The notes beneath the pieces were generated by a model that was not told where the DNA came from, did not search any database, and was given only the letters and a program-made list of their open reading frames with translations. Below, in pieces: positions 1 to 10,893 of a stretch of 64,000 nucleotides of DNA. The first letter of the stretch is position 1, and each line of letters opens with the position of its first letter. The position numbers were made by a program, and so were the translations under genes. The stretch comes from Diplonema papillatum. Taxonomy: Eukaryota; Euglenozoa; Diplonemea; Diplonemida; Diplonemidae. The stretch lies in assembly GCA_030068145.1 (NCBI GenBank), contig JAPJBO010000656.1:1-64000 (forward strand), given 5' to 3'.

Positions 1-1827
1 TCAGGTGGAAGTTCTGCCCCAGCTGCGCAACCGAGCGCGGGGTGGCGGCTAAGCCGGGTAATGCTCCAGGTTAATCCACCGACTGTAGGGCGCGGAAGCG
101 ATGTCGTAAGCAGGTTCAGTCGAATGACGTCCAAGCAGTGACTCGTGGTCGATGAACACGCCGTCCTGAACATCGCTGTGTAGGTACGCTTGCAGACCAT
201 GCGGAGTAATCACGTCCATGAAGTAGCGCAGCAACATGTACCCGGCGTTGTTGTACTTCTCGTCACCTGTGCCGGGCTCTTCGTCGCAATCTCTTTTATA
301 GATGTACAGCGCGTTGTCGTGGCGTGTCGTGTGCCCTAGAGAGCTACCTACGGTGTTGTAAAAAAGCGCATCGCCTCCCTCGTTGAAGTTGTCCACATAG
401 CTCGTGTGGTCCATGAGATGTCCGAACGTAACGTCGTTGATCCATAGCCCCGCCTCGTCCGCGGCGGCATCGAAACTGTAAAGGTCTCGCAAAATGGGGA
501 ACACTCGAGTGTCTCGTGTGAGGTTGCTGCCGTTCACCAAAACGAAGCCGTCCGCGATCAGTTCTGCCGCGGCGGCAATTACGTAAGACTTGTCGACACT
601 GGCTAAACGCATCACGGGATTGAGCGGCATCGCCTGCGTGCGGTCTGCGTCTTGGTAGCCGTAAGAGGCGTCGACGATGCGGACACCGTTCTTGTAGAGT
701 GAGAACGCGGCTCCCGAAACCAGGCGACTGTTGACGTAATCAGCCAGGCGGGTCGCAAAACCGGCGAGAGGCGAGCTGCCGCCGCTGGCGAGCGCGGGAG
801 GGTCCACCGCTTCCGGCGCTGTCGGCCAGCTGTCTGTAGTCAGCGCGAGGTCCAACACGCGACCCCCCTGACCCCCCCCGAAGTCGAAAGCGTGCGCAGT
901 GATGTTATTCGCCCCCGGTTGCCACGGATTCGCCGCCAGAGGAAGGGTCACAATATACTGCGGGGAAGGGGTCCAAGAGTTCTTGTCTACCACCAGCACG
1001 CCGTTCACCCACACTTCCAGCTGGTCGTCCCAGCGTCCCCAAAACCGCAGCGCGGTGAGGTTGACGCCAGCATCGATGGTGAGCGTCGTTTGCAACCAAA
1101 GGTCGAACGCCGCAGGCCAGCGCCCGTTCTTATTCGTAAACGGCCCCGAGCGAGGACCGCTCCACGGGTCAGTCTGGTCGGTGCGCCATTGCCAGGCATG
1201 CGTATTGCGCATCACGAACGAGGGGGTGTAAAACACACGGTCCACCTGGCGTCGGTCTTCTATAGCCACGTCGTCGATCTGGAAGGTGGTCTCAGCACCG
1301 GAGCAGAAGAAGCGGAACAGCACGTACGTGGAGAAGTCGATGTAAGAATCGAGTGGTATGAACTCGGTGCGCCAGCGGCCATCGTTGCCGCCCTGCGCGG
1401 AGAGGTCTCGGAGAGTCACCCAGTCGTAGTCCACATACACCTGCAGCAACGTCGAGCTGTCTGCGGGTGCATCGATCAAGCGCTGGAAACGAAGCATTGG
1501 AATGCCCTGAGCCGACGTGAGATCGACCACCGGCGACGTGAGCTTCGCCGCACCGCTGGCCTGAGCGGCGGGGGATCCGGACCCCGACTCAGCGTAGTCC
1601 TTGTCCTCGTGCAGTAGTGTCGCTGCAGAAAATCCGGTCTCCGTCCATTGACCGAGCCCGTCAGTGAACTTGTCAGCGAACAGAATGCCGGCTGCCCCGG
1701 CGCCGCAGGCTCCGCATGCGCCGCCGCAGTCCGCTGCGGTTTCTCTGCCGTTCTGAACGCCATCACTACACGTCGCGCTCGTCTGTGCGATCGACAACGC
1801 GGCGAACAGGCATAATCTGACTTGCAT
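1..1827 (-). pseudogene. Secreted serine beta-lactamase-like hydrolase, copy A (frameshifted, runs off window)
   Basis: First of four related copies. The ATG at 1825-1827 starts a signal peptide of about 19 residues, followed by the Cys-rich motif, jelly-roll-like modules and hydrolase domain described under copy B (5518-7593). The SxxK (SVDK) and YxN (YNN) motifs are intact. Around position 54 this copy has lost one base relative to the other copies, where GCCGAGGTAATG reads GCCGGGTAATG. The frame therefore ends at 49 after HYPA, and about 90 C-terminal residues, including the third active-site motif, are out of frame or outside the window. An in-frame extension to 1908 exists only with a GTG start and is not used here. 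It could be a pseudogene or carry a single-base sequencing error. Confidence 0.7.
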
Positions 1828-1910
1828 CTTAGTTTCCTCTACTTTTGGGGGTTTCGAGATTAGAGTCTTATGAGGGTGCAATATGATAGCCGCTCTTCGA
1901 GCCAACACGG
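1828..1910 (-). promoter_or_regulatory. Conserved 5' flank of hydrolase copy A
   Basis: About 75 bp immediately upstream of the copy A ATG matches the flank of copy D (18331-18400) and an isolated block at 25717-25762. The shared core on the plus strand reads roughly TATGAGNGTGCAATATG followed by CTNTTCGAGCCA. Conservation directly upstream of two start codons suggests a core promoter or 5' UTR. A shared repeat boundary is the alternative. Confidence 0.35.
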
Positions 1911-2332
1911 ACGAGATGCATCACTTCCGAAGGCATCCTGTACAGAAGGAGGCCTTGTCGCCGCTGCCGGTACTGCTTTACCCAGTCACTGGACCTGACT
2001 GGAGAGTTAAAATAGAGCATCGATTTTGGTATCGGAAAGTAGGTGCGAGATCAGGAACCTTGTGCGCTAGCTTCGTTTAACCGTGGGCCTAATAAAAAGG
2101 CCTACCCCAAATGCTCGCTTTCGGTTCACCAACCCTGTGACAGTTATAATCTTCACCGTTTCTGTTAAACGAAGCTAGCGCACAAGGTTCCTGATCTCGC
2201 ACCTACTTTCCGATACCAAATCGATGCTCTATTTAACTCTCCAGTCAGGTCCAGTGACTGGGTAAAGCAGTACCGGCAGCGGCGACAAGGCCTCCTTCTG
2301 TACAGGATGCCTTCGGAAGTGATGCATCTCGT
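1911..2332. repeat. Large fold-back inverted repeat (about 170-bp arms)
   Basis: The left arm (1911-2080) and right arm (2165-2332) are reverse complements apart from two single-base indels. They are separated by an 84-bp spacer. A 33-bp direct repeat starting CCCTGTGACAG lies at the right end of the spacer (2132-2164) and again immediately outside the right arm (2333-2365). The structure lies in the part of unit A that differs from units B and C. No transposase gene is visible in it. It could be a fold-back element or a template-switch product. Confidence 0.85.
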
Positions 2333-2582
2333 CCCTGTGACAGTTATAATCTTCACCGTTTCTGTCAACGCGACCTTTTCTGGAGCCGAAGAGAACAGCC
2401 AGAGTACCCCTTGGTTTGCCGGGAGAGAGGTCCCAAGAGACCCCGACTGGGGCTGACCATCGTCCGACAATCAACGGTAGCTGATGTGAACTCAGAAGTT
2501 GCAGTTCGCCGAAGCTAGTCGTGGTCCTATGAATCCGAGGTGCCCTGCGTAATTCGTGTCTCACGAAGCCAGTTTAACTTAT

Positions 2583-2745
2583 AACTCAGAGGCGTTCGGC
2601 CTTAATCTACTTAGTGGTAGCCCCACGGCAAAATCCAAACTAACAACCGTAGATACCGGGGACTAGAGACGGACTTCCTCTCATTCTACCCCGTGTTGCT
2701 GTCGGAATGCGCTGGCCCGATGAGCTCTTTCTGACACCAACTTCT
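2583..2745 (-). pseudogene. 28S rRNA 3'-region fragment (degenerate)
   Basis: Read on the minus strand this matches the end of eukaryotic 28S rRNA: a GGGGTAG-type stretch before the conserved GAGAGGAA region, then a degenerate GAAGCTACC region and finally GAACGCCTCT. It also shares the local variant GGGCCAGCGCATTCCGACAG with 43430-43600, so both derive from the same parental rDNA. It is too short and altered to be functional. Confidence 0.75.
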
Positions 2746-2889
2746 TCAAGTTAGGCTAAGCATCCAGCGCGGCATAGTAGTCGAAGACCACCTTCTTTTG
2801 GAAAGTTTAGCTGTGGAGCGGCGAGAACACCTGAGACCAGATGTACCAGGTGAAAGCTCACGACGCATCGAGGCTGCTGGAAAAAGACA

Positions 2890-5517
2890 GGCTGCGGCAA
2901 CACGCAAGATTGGGGGCGTTAAGAAAAGGATCAAACGGGAAAACTGAACAAGCACGGGTACAAGGCGGCGGCGAGCTTGCTGTAGTACCTTACTTTTCTT
3001 ACATTTCCTGCTCTTTTTCTACGGCTTCTGTGGATTGGAAGGTCGGTGTATTGATTGGGCAGTGAGGGAGATTGAAAGAGTTGTAAACAGTGATGCAATC
3101 CTCCCATGGAGGCTTGGGTAGGGAGGACGTTGAAAAGGATGAAAACTGTGAGAGGGTGTGCAGCTCGTTTTGGGTGCGTTGTGAACCCTTGTGAGGTCCC
3201 CTAACGCGTTTTGGGGGGTGTTGGGATTGGGTAGGGTGTGCTTCGGCGTGAAAAGCCAGAGAGTTTCGACAATAAACTCCGACTCTTGGCTATCTTCACC
3301 GGGTTGCGTGCTCGTCAGAAAGTCGCCGGTGTCTGACTTTGGTTCTGGGTGGTTTCGTGTGTGTTACGACACGAAAACTCCGATGCGTCTTGCTGAAAAT
3401 CACGATTGGAACCCAGTTCATGCGCCGCCTGGGTTGTGATGAAAGTGCGAAGGAGGCGGCGGGACACACATGGGCTTGGGGAGCGTGACAGATGTGGCAC
3501 CGCAGACGCAACACCCCGGCGACGAAGCAACTTTGTTTGAAAGGAGGCGACACAACAAGGGCGGCGATGGTTTTGTTCCGCAAGAAGTTTAGGAAACAAT
3601 CATCCCTATGTAGTATGTTGCTGGTGACGACATGCTACGCATCATAAAAAGCTGCCAGGTGACGAAACGGGCGCAAACGCGTGCCAGAAACTCGTACCGA
3701 ACCAGCAAAACAGCGGATAAGAAACAACGAGACTGCAGAAATAGAAATAAAATAAGGCCATAAAGTGAAACAGCGAAACAGCGGTAAGGAATATGCCTGG
3801 GCACGGGTTGGGAGAGCGACGGGAAAAGAAAGGGGGGGTGGGCAGGGATGATCAAGGGAGTTACAACAACAGTTAGAACACTCGCAAGTTTGGTCCGGCT
3901 TGTGGTCAGTGCGTAAGGCATTTTTCGCCTGAGTAAGTGAAACGACAGAGAGAGGAGGACGCTGGAGTGCGTTGGGGCCAGTGAGAAAGCACCGGCCCCC
4001 TTGCATTCAGGTAAATCCTGCCGCGGACTTTTTTACACGGCGGATGTCAACCGACCGGAGCTACCGGATGTGTGCTTGCGTTGTGTAGTAACCTGATACG
4101 TTCTGTGGTAAGATGAGCTTCTGTATTGATTGTCGGATGAGTTTGAAGCCCCGCATGGACGCTTGGTTCGGCGTGCTGTGGGCGCCGCCCGATGCACACG
4201 AAATTCGCTTGCGACAATAAAAAGTTAAGGGGAAAAGACTGCAGGGTTCCCCGGCAGCCCGGCCTACCGGCTTTCAGTGGATTAGAAGGTGGGTATTTGT
4301 GTTCATAGTCCGGAATGTTAAGGGTGGGATCGGCTGCCACTGGGTTGCGAATTCGTACCGTCTGAGGCACAGTAGGAATGTGTCTTGTGCTGCTCGGACG
4401 TTGGTTTGCGTTTTTCGGCCGTCTTAGTCTTTTTGCACTTGTCGCATTTTACTGTGCTGGAAATGCGAGTGCCTCTGAAGGCCGGTAAATCGGTTTTCTC
4501 GGCCAAAACAGAATAAGATCGGGGGAAAGTCAAGGAGCTGGGAACAGCATCAAGCAAGTAGGAAAAGCACTCTGATGAGCAGCAAAAGCTTCAGCCTACG
4601 CCGCCAGCCTCAGAGTTGAGTCGGGAAGGATGCATGTCGATAATCCTTGAGTGGGCGTATAAAGCATGATTGCGGAAAAGGACGAGAAAAGAGGATGGGA
4701 CTTTATCACCATCTATCCTTGCATGTCGGTGGTTGAGCTGGTTGGGTGACAGGGGTTATCCTTGCGTTGTTCACATGAGGTTCGTTGGCTCGAAGAAGTG
4801 AAAGTAGTGGTCTACTCTTTAACAGTGTTACTATTCTAGACATTGGAGAACATTGTTTTTTGAGTGGTCTTCGTTGTTTGACTGTTTGTTGTCCTCCAAA
4901 GTCGGGTTCTCTTGCTGCACGGGGCAGCCGTGGATGATGAAGTTGAGTTTCTCACTTACTTTCTCGTTTTCGTAGCCTTGCTTGTTTGTAGCGTTATTTG
5001 TGGATTAGAAGGTCGGTATTTGTGCTCGTAGTCCGGAATGTTAAGGGTAAACGGCTGCCACTGGGGTACGATTTTCTCTTGCGAATTCGTACCGTCTGAG
5101 GCATAGTAGCAATGTGACTTGTGCTGCTCGGATGTTGGTTTGCGTTTTTCAGCTGTCTTAGTCTTCTCGCACTTGTCACATTTTACTGTGCTGTAAATGC
5201 AAGTGCCCCTGAAGGCAGGCGGCATGTTTAGTTTTAGCCTCTTGACGTTCCCTGTGTCAAAAGGGCTTGACTGTGCACACAACAGCAACAACAACTGGAG
5301 CCGAACAGAGCAGCAAAAAAGAAATGCAACTCAAAATCTGAAGGGCGGTTCAAGTACTGAAAGCGTTCGTTCGTTTTCTTTGTGGTTTTCGACGTGTGTT
5401 GCGCTGCAGCCTGTTGTCTACTTTCTCTTCAACTTTTTGCTCGGCCACACCTGAAAAAGGGTGTGCTACAACCGAAGCGCGTGCAAATCCACACCCGAAA
5501 CCCCCGGGCTCGGCCCT
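2890..5517. repeat. Spacer of hydrolase unit A, homologous to spacers of units B and C
   Basis: From about 2900 this stretch aligns with 8480-10893 and 13856-16269. It holds one copy of a dispersed repeat (3030-3230) and two copies of a ~225-bp repeat that begins GTGGATTAGAAGG (4275-4490, 4998-5222). The second half of the first copy is deleted in units B and C. Read on the minus strand the ~225-bp repeat encodes a peptide with a CDKC motif, but no full ORF. No host gene is recognised here. Confidence 0.7.
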
Positions 5518-7593
5518 CTATGCGCCGTACTGCGCGTCGGTTAGCGACAGCGCGTAGTCACGCAGTATTTGGACCACGTCGCCATATTCGCCGCGGCGCG
5601 GGGCACCATTGAACACGATGGCGAAACTGATGCCGCGCTCGCATTGCGCGCCGAACGCGATGCTGCCGAGCATGCCGCCGTTGCGAACCACGCACCGATC
5701 CCCCGTCGCGACGCCCCCCGCCACCACCGCGTAGCCGTCAATCAGGTGGAAGTTCTGCCCCAGCTGCGCAACCGAGCGCGGGGTGGCGGCTAAGCCGAGG
5801 TAATGCTCCAGGTTCATCCACCGACTGTAGGGCGAGGGAGCGATGTCGTAAGCAGGTTCAGTCGAATGACGGTCGAGCAGTGACTCGTGGTCGATGAACA
5901 CGTCGCCTTGAATATCGCTGTGTAGGTACGCTTGCAAACCATGCGGAGTAATCACGTCCATGAAGTAGCGCAGCAACATGTACCCGGCGTTGTTGTACTT
6001 CTCGTCACCTGTGCCGGGCTCCTCGCTGCAATCTCTTTTGTAGATGTACAGCGCGTTGTCGTGGCGTGTCGTGTGCCCTAGAGAGCTACCTACGGTGTTG
6101 TAAAAAAGCGCATCGCCTCCCTCGTTGAAGTTGTCCACATAGCTCGTGTGGTCCATGAGATGTCCGAACGTAACGTCGTTGATCCATAGCCCCGCCTCGT
6201 CCGCGGCGGCATCGAAACTGTAAAGGTCTCGCAAAATGGGGAACACTCGAGTGTCTCGTGTGAGGTTGCTGCCGTTCACCAAAACGAAGCCGTCCGCGAT
6301 CAGTTCTGCCGCGGCGGCAATTACGTAAGACTTGTCGACACTGGCAAGACGCATCACGGGATTGAGCGGCATCGCCTGCGTGCGGTCTGCGTCTTGGTAG
6401 CCGTAAGAGGCGTCGACGATGCGGACACCGTTCTTGTAGAGTGAGAACGCGGCTCCCGAAACCAGGCGACTGTTGACGTAATCAGCCAGGCGGGTCGCAA
6501 AACCGGCGAGAGGCGAGCTGCCGCCGCTGGCGAGCGCGGGAGGGTCCACCGCTTCCGGCGCTGTCGGCCAGCTGTCTGTAGTCAGCGCGAGGTCCAACAC
6601 GCGACCCCCCTGACCCCCCCCGAAGTCGAAAGCGTGCGCAGTGATGTTATTCGCCCCCGGTTGCCACGGATTCGCCGCCAGAGGAAGGGTCACAATATAC
6701 TGCAGGGAAGGGGTCCAAGAGTTCTTGTCTACCACCAGCACGCCGTTCACCCACACTTCCAGCTGGTCGTCCCAGCGTCCCCAAAACCGCAGCGCGGTGA
6801 GGTTGACGCCAGCATCGATGGTGAGCGTCGTTTGCAACCAAAGGTCGAACCCCGCAGGCCAGCGCCCGTTCTTATCCGTAAACGGCCCCGAGCGAGGACC
6901 GCTCCACGGGTCAGTCTGGTCGGTGCGCCATTGCCAGGCATGCGTATAGCGCATCACGAACGAGGGGGTGTAAAACACACGGTCCACCTGGCGTCGGTCT
7001 TCTATAGCCACGTCGTCGATCTGGAAGGTGGTCTCAGCACCGGAGCAGAAGAAGCGGAACAGCACGTTCGTCGAGAAGTCGATAGGAGCATCGAGTTCTC
7101 TAAAGAGATAAGCATTGAGTAGTATAAACTCGGTGCGCCAGCGGCCATCGTTGCCGCCTTGCGCGGAGAGGTCTCGGAGAGTCACCCAGTCGTAGTCCAC
7201 ATACACCTGCAGCAACGTCGAGCTGTCTGCGGGTGCATCGATCAAGCGCTGGAAGCGAAGCATTGGAATGCCCTGAGCCGACGTGAGATCGACCACCGGC
7301 GAGGTGAGCTTCGCCGCACCGCTGGCCTGAGCGGCGGGGGATCCGGACCCCGACTCAGCGTAGTCCTTGTCCTCGTGCAGTAGTGTCGCTGCAGAAAACC
7401 CGGTCTCCGTCCATTGACCGAGCCCGTCAGTGAACTTGTCAGCGAACAGAATGCCGGCTGCCCCGGCGCCGCAGGCTTCGCATGCGCCGCCGCAGTCCGC
7501 TGCGGTTTCTCTGCCGTTCTGAACGCCATCACTACACGTCGCGCTCGTCTGTGCGATCGACAACGCGGCGAACAGACATATTCTGACTTGCAT
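5518..7593 (-). CDS. Secreted serine beta-lactamase-like hydrolase, copy B
   Basis: 691 aa. Predicted secreted or surface protein: signal peptide at residues 1-19, then a Cys-rich CSDGVQNGRETAADCGG motif (20-41). Residues 48-200 look like a MAM/jelly-roll domain ending in IDDVAI. Residues 210-340 form a second galactose-binding-like module containing EVWVNG. The catalytic domain (about 365-691) is of the serine beta-lactamase/esterase-like family (PF00144 type), with SxxK at S418-K421, YxN at Y533-N535 and an RNGG stretch near 637-640 in the place of the usual KTG/HTG. Several N-x-S/T sequons are present. Substrate unknown; the family includes esterases, peptidases and LACTB-like proteins. 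The ATG at 7591-7593 is the start that gives a signal peptide. The gene is intronless and its product is identical to that of copy C. Confidence 0.85.
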   Translation of the reverse strand: MQVRICLFAALSIAQTSATCSDGVQNGRETAADCGGACEACGAGAAGILFADKFTDGLGQWTETGFSAATLLHEDKDYAESGSGSPAAQASGAAKLTSPVVDLTSAQGIPMLRFQRLIDAPADSSTLLQVYVDYDWVTLRDLSAQGGNDGRWRTEFILLNAYLFRELDAPIDFSTNVLFRFFCSGAETTFQIDDVAIEDRRQVDRVFYTPSFVMRYTHAWQWRTDQTDPWSGPRSGPFTDKNGRWPAGFDLWLQTTLTIDAGVNLTALRFWGRWDDQLEVWVNGVLVVDKNSWTPSLQYIVTLPLAANPWQPGANNITAHAFDFGGGQGGRVLDLALTTDSWPTAPEAVDPPALASGGSSPLAGFATRLADYVNSRLVSGAAFSLYKNGVRIVDASYGYQDADRTQAMPLNPVMRLASVDKSYVIAAAAELIADGFVLVNGSNLTRDTRVFPILRDLYSFDAAADEAGLWINDVTFGHLMDHTSYVDNFNEGGDALFYNTVGSSLGHTTRHDNALYIYKRDCSEEPGTGDEKYNNAGYMLLRYFMDVITPHGLQAYLHSDIQGDVFIDHESLLDRHSTEPAYDIAPSPYSRWMNLEHYLGLAATPRSVAQLGQNFHLIDGYAVVAGGVATGDRCVVRNGGMLGSIAFGAQCERGISFAIVFNGAPRRGEYGDVVQILRDYALSLTDAQYGA

Positions 7594-7700
7594 CTTAAGT
7601 ATTTGGTGTTATCCACTACGGTGAATTTAGAAGTTAGATAGTGTCAATTTGTATTCTTTTATGAGGTGGTGCACAACGCCGAGATTTCTTGAGAGCCGGC
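7594..7700 (-). promoter_or_regulatory. Putative promoter/5' UTR of hydrolase copy B
   Basis: The sequence upstream of the copy B ATG is unrelated to the flank of copies A and D. Read on the minus strand it contains an AT-rich CATAAAAG stretch about 70 bp upstream of the ATG that could serve as a TATA-like element. Copy C has the same flank at 12970-13076. The assignment rests on position only. Confidence 0.3.
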
Positions 7701-8059
7701 TCCTGCACGCAAGCCTAACTGCGGTTGTGGTTCGAGCTACACGACGTCCAGCGGACTCGTTTCAGACGTGGTAAAGACACCAACCTTGTTTAGGAACGTC
7801 GCTGTTGCTTTCTCTGAGCGATATGCTTCAGTTTAGCGCGTACATCTTCAACAGCTGAGGTGGGCGAGAGTTCATTCGAACGACCTGTTTTTTTTTTTCC
7901 AAATTCAAACCACGCCTTGGAAGTGTGAATCTCACGGCTAGCCCACCTGTTGCGTGCGATTGTGCCATCAGCGGGCTTGTCCCGCACAGCGAGCTTGCGT
8001 TTCTTGGGCTGAGGCACGGAGGCTCGGTCTTTCTGCCGCCAGCTCACAAGGTTATCCTC

Positions 8060-8150
8060 TTGGCAGGCTGGCTGAGTGGCTGGCTGGTTGGCAGGCTGGT
8101 CAGCTACCTGGGCGGCTGGTTCGGCAGCTGGCTGAGCGACTGGCTGGCCC
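8060..8150. repeat. GGCTGGCTG-type low-complexity tract
   Basis: Short imperfect repeats of GGCTGGCTG/GGCTGGTT. On the minus strand they encode a Q/P/A-rich stretch inside a 129-aa open frame (7790-8179) that has no recognised domain. An identical copy is at 13436-13526. Confidence 0.6.
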
Positions 8151-8164
8151 GACCGGCAGTAAGC

Positions 8165-8402
8165 TAGTAAACGTGGCACTTGGCAAAGTCCAAGGCCAGG
8201 ACAACGAGCGATTTCGACTCGTCAAGCAGCGTCCTTTCTTGACGAGCGTCGCCATCTCCATGAGGACGTCGTCGCAGCGGTGCCCTGTCCGGAAGCCATG
8301 CTGGGTGGGGAGCGCCCACTCCTCCTGCCACGCCATGATGTCACGTAGCCTGCGGCACGCCCAAAGGCGGCACACGCAGCTGGTGACCGTGATAGGCCGC
8401 AT
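8165..8402 (-). pseudogene. LINE-type reverse transcriptase fragment, unit B
   Basis: The minus-strand frame reads MRPITVTSCVCRLWACRRLR and then LPTQHGFRTGHRCDD. This is the RPI...QxGFR...D signature in the fingers region of non-LTR retrotransposon reverse transcriptases. After a frame change it continues as LALDFAKC, which resembles the ALDFSKAFD motif A. There is no endonuclease and no palm, so it is a dead fragment. It is present in units B and C but not in A. Confidence 0.6.
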
Positions 8403-8469
8403 GTTTTCAGCTTAGTGTAAGTTCAGAACAAAGTAACATCAAGGCAGCCCTTACAAAGACGAGCCACAG

Positions 8470-10893
8470 TCAACGCCGCGTGGGTGCGGGCGAGGTTGGG
8501 AGCGCTAAGAAAACGGTTTAACGGGGAAACTGAAACGAGAAGCACGGGTACAACGCGGCGGCGAGCTTGTTGTAGTACCTTACTTTTCTTGCGTTTCCTG
8601 CTCTTTTTCTAGCGTTTTTTGTGGATTGGAAGGTCGGTGTATTGAAGTCTCTGGTGGAGGCTCGGGCAGTGAGGGAGATTGAAAGAGTAAACAGTGATTA
8701 AATCCTCCGATGGAGGCTTGGGTAGGGAGGGACGTTGAAAAGGTTGAAAACTGTGAGAGGGTGTGTACTCCGTTGTGGACCCTTGTGAGGTCCCCTGACG
8801 CGTTTTGGGGGGTGTTCGGGATTGGGTAGGCTTCGTAAAAAGCCAGAGAGTTTCGACAATAAACTCCGACTCTCTTCACCGGGTTGCGTGCTCGTCAAAA
8901 AGTCGCCTGTGTCTGACTTCGGTTCTGGGTGGTTTCGTGTGTTTTACGACACGAAAACTCCGGTGCGTCGTGCTGAAAATCAGGATTGGAACCCAGTTCA
9001 TGCGCCGCCTGGGTTGTGATGAAAGTGCGAAGGAGGCGGCGGGACACACATGGGCTTGGGGAGCGTGACAGATCTGGCACCGCAGACGCAACACCCCGGC
9101 GACGAAGCAACTTTGTTTGAAAGGAGGCGACACAACAAGGGCGGCGATGGTTTTGTTCCGCAAGAGAAGTTTAGGAAACAATCATCCCTATGTAGTATGT
9201 TGCTGGTGACAACATGCTACGCATCATAAAAAGCTGCCAGGTGACGAAACGGGCGCAAACGCGCGCCAGAAACTCGTACCGAACCAGCAAAACAGCGGAT
9301 AAGAAACAACGAAACTGCAGAAATAGAAATAAAATAAGGCCATAAAGTGAAACAGCGAAACAGCGGTTAGGAATATGCCTGGGCACGGGTTGGGAGAGCA
9401 ACGGGAAAAGAAAGGGGGGGTGGGCAGGGATGAGCAAGGGAGTTACAACAACAGTTAGAACACTCGCAAGTTTGGTCCGGCTTGTGGTCAGTGCGTAAGG
9501 CATTTTTCGCCTGAGTAAGTGAAACGACAGAGAGAGGAGGACGCTGGAGTGTGTTGGGGCCAGTGAGAAAGCACCGGCCCCCTTGCATTCAGGTAAATCC
9601 TGCCGCGGACTTTTTTACACGGCGGATGTCAACCGACCGGAGCTACCGGATGTGTGCTTGCGTTGTGTAGTAACCTGATACGTTCTGTGGTAAGCTGATG
9701 AGCTTCTGTATTGATTGTCGGATGAGTTTGAAGCCCCGCATGGACGCTTGGTTCGGCGTCCTGTGGGCGCCGCCCGATGCACACGAAATTCGCTTGCGAC
9801 AATAAAAAGTTAGGGGGAAAAGACTGCAGGGTTCCCCGGCTTTCAGTGGATTAGAAGGTCGGTATTTGTGTTCATAGTCCGGAATGTTAAGGGTGGGATC
9901 AGCTGCCACTGGGGTACAATTTTCTCTTGCGAATTCGTACCGTCTGAGGCATAGTAGCAAGGTGTCTTCAGCCTACGCCGCCAGCCTCAGAGTTGAGTCA
10001 GGAAGGATGCATGTCGATAATCCTTGAGTGGGCGTATAAAGCATGATTGCGGAAAAGGACGAGAAAAGAGGATGGGACTTTATCACCATCTATCCTTGCA
10101 TGTCGGTGGTTGAGCTGGTTGGGTGACAGGGGTTATCCTTGCGTTGTTCACATGAGGTTCGTTGGCTCGAAGAAGTAAAAGTAGTGGTCTACTCTTTAAC
10201 AGTGTTACTATTCTAGACATTGGAGAACATTGTTTTTTGAGTGGTCTTCGTTGCTTGACTGTTTGTTGTCCTCCAAAGTCGGGTTCTCTTGCTGCACGGG
10301 CAGCCGTGGATGATGAAGTTGAGTTTCTCACTTACTTTCTCGTTTTCGTAGCCTTGCTTGTTTGTAGCGTTATTTGTGGATTAGAAGGTCGGTATTTGTG
10401 CTCGTAGTCCGGAATGTTAAGGGTTGGAACGGCTGCCACTGGGGTACGATTTTCTCTTGCGAATTCGTACCGTCTGAGGCATAGTAGCATTGTATCTTGT
10501 GCTGCTCGGATGCTGGTTTGCGTTTTTCAGCTGTCTTAGTCTTCTCGCACTTGTCACATTTACTGTGCTGTAAATGCAAATGCCCCTCAAGGCAGGCGGC
10601 ATGTTTAGTTTTAGCTCTTGACGTTCCCTGTGTCAAACGGGCTTGACTGTGCACACAACAGCAACAACAACTGGAGCCGAACAGAGCAGCAAAAAAGAAA
10701 TGCAACTCAAAATCTGAAGGGCGGTTCAAGTACTGAAAGCGTTCGTTCGTTTTCTTTGTGGTTTTCGACGTGTGTTGCGCTGCAGCCTGTTGTCTACTTT
10801 CTCTTCAACTTTTTGCTCGGCCACACCTGAAAAAGGGTGTGCTACAACCGAAGCGCGTGCAAATCCACACCCGAAACCCCCGGGCTCGGCCCT
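8470..10893. repeat. Spacer of unit B
   Basis: Homologous to 2890-5517 of unit A and nearly identical to 13846-16269. It contains a dispersed repeat at 8617-8830, a truncated ~225-bp repeat (9842-9965) and a full one (10374-10600). The minus-strand ORFs of 60-120 aa do not look like genes. Confidence 0.7.

Larger units (their letters stand above)
5518..10893. repeat. Tandem unit B (5376 bp)
   Basis: Contains hydrolase copy B, a block 7594-8470 found only in B and C, and the shared spacer. It is repeated head-to-tail as 10894-16269 with a period of exactly 5376 bp. The only difference I noticed inside the unit is one substitution near 9812 versus 15188. Identity with the next unit also extends back to about 5265 and forward into the start of copy D. 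Confidence 0.9.

Noticed and set aside
1828-1908. N-terminal extension of hydrolase copy A (and of copy D to 18375)
   Set aside because: These need GTG or TTG starts; the first ATG gives a proper signal peptide and the extensions are the conserved non-coding flank.
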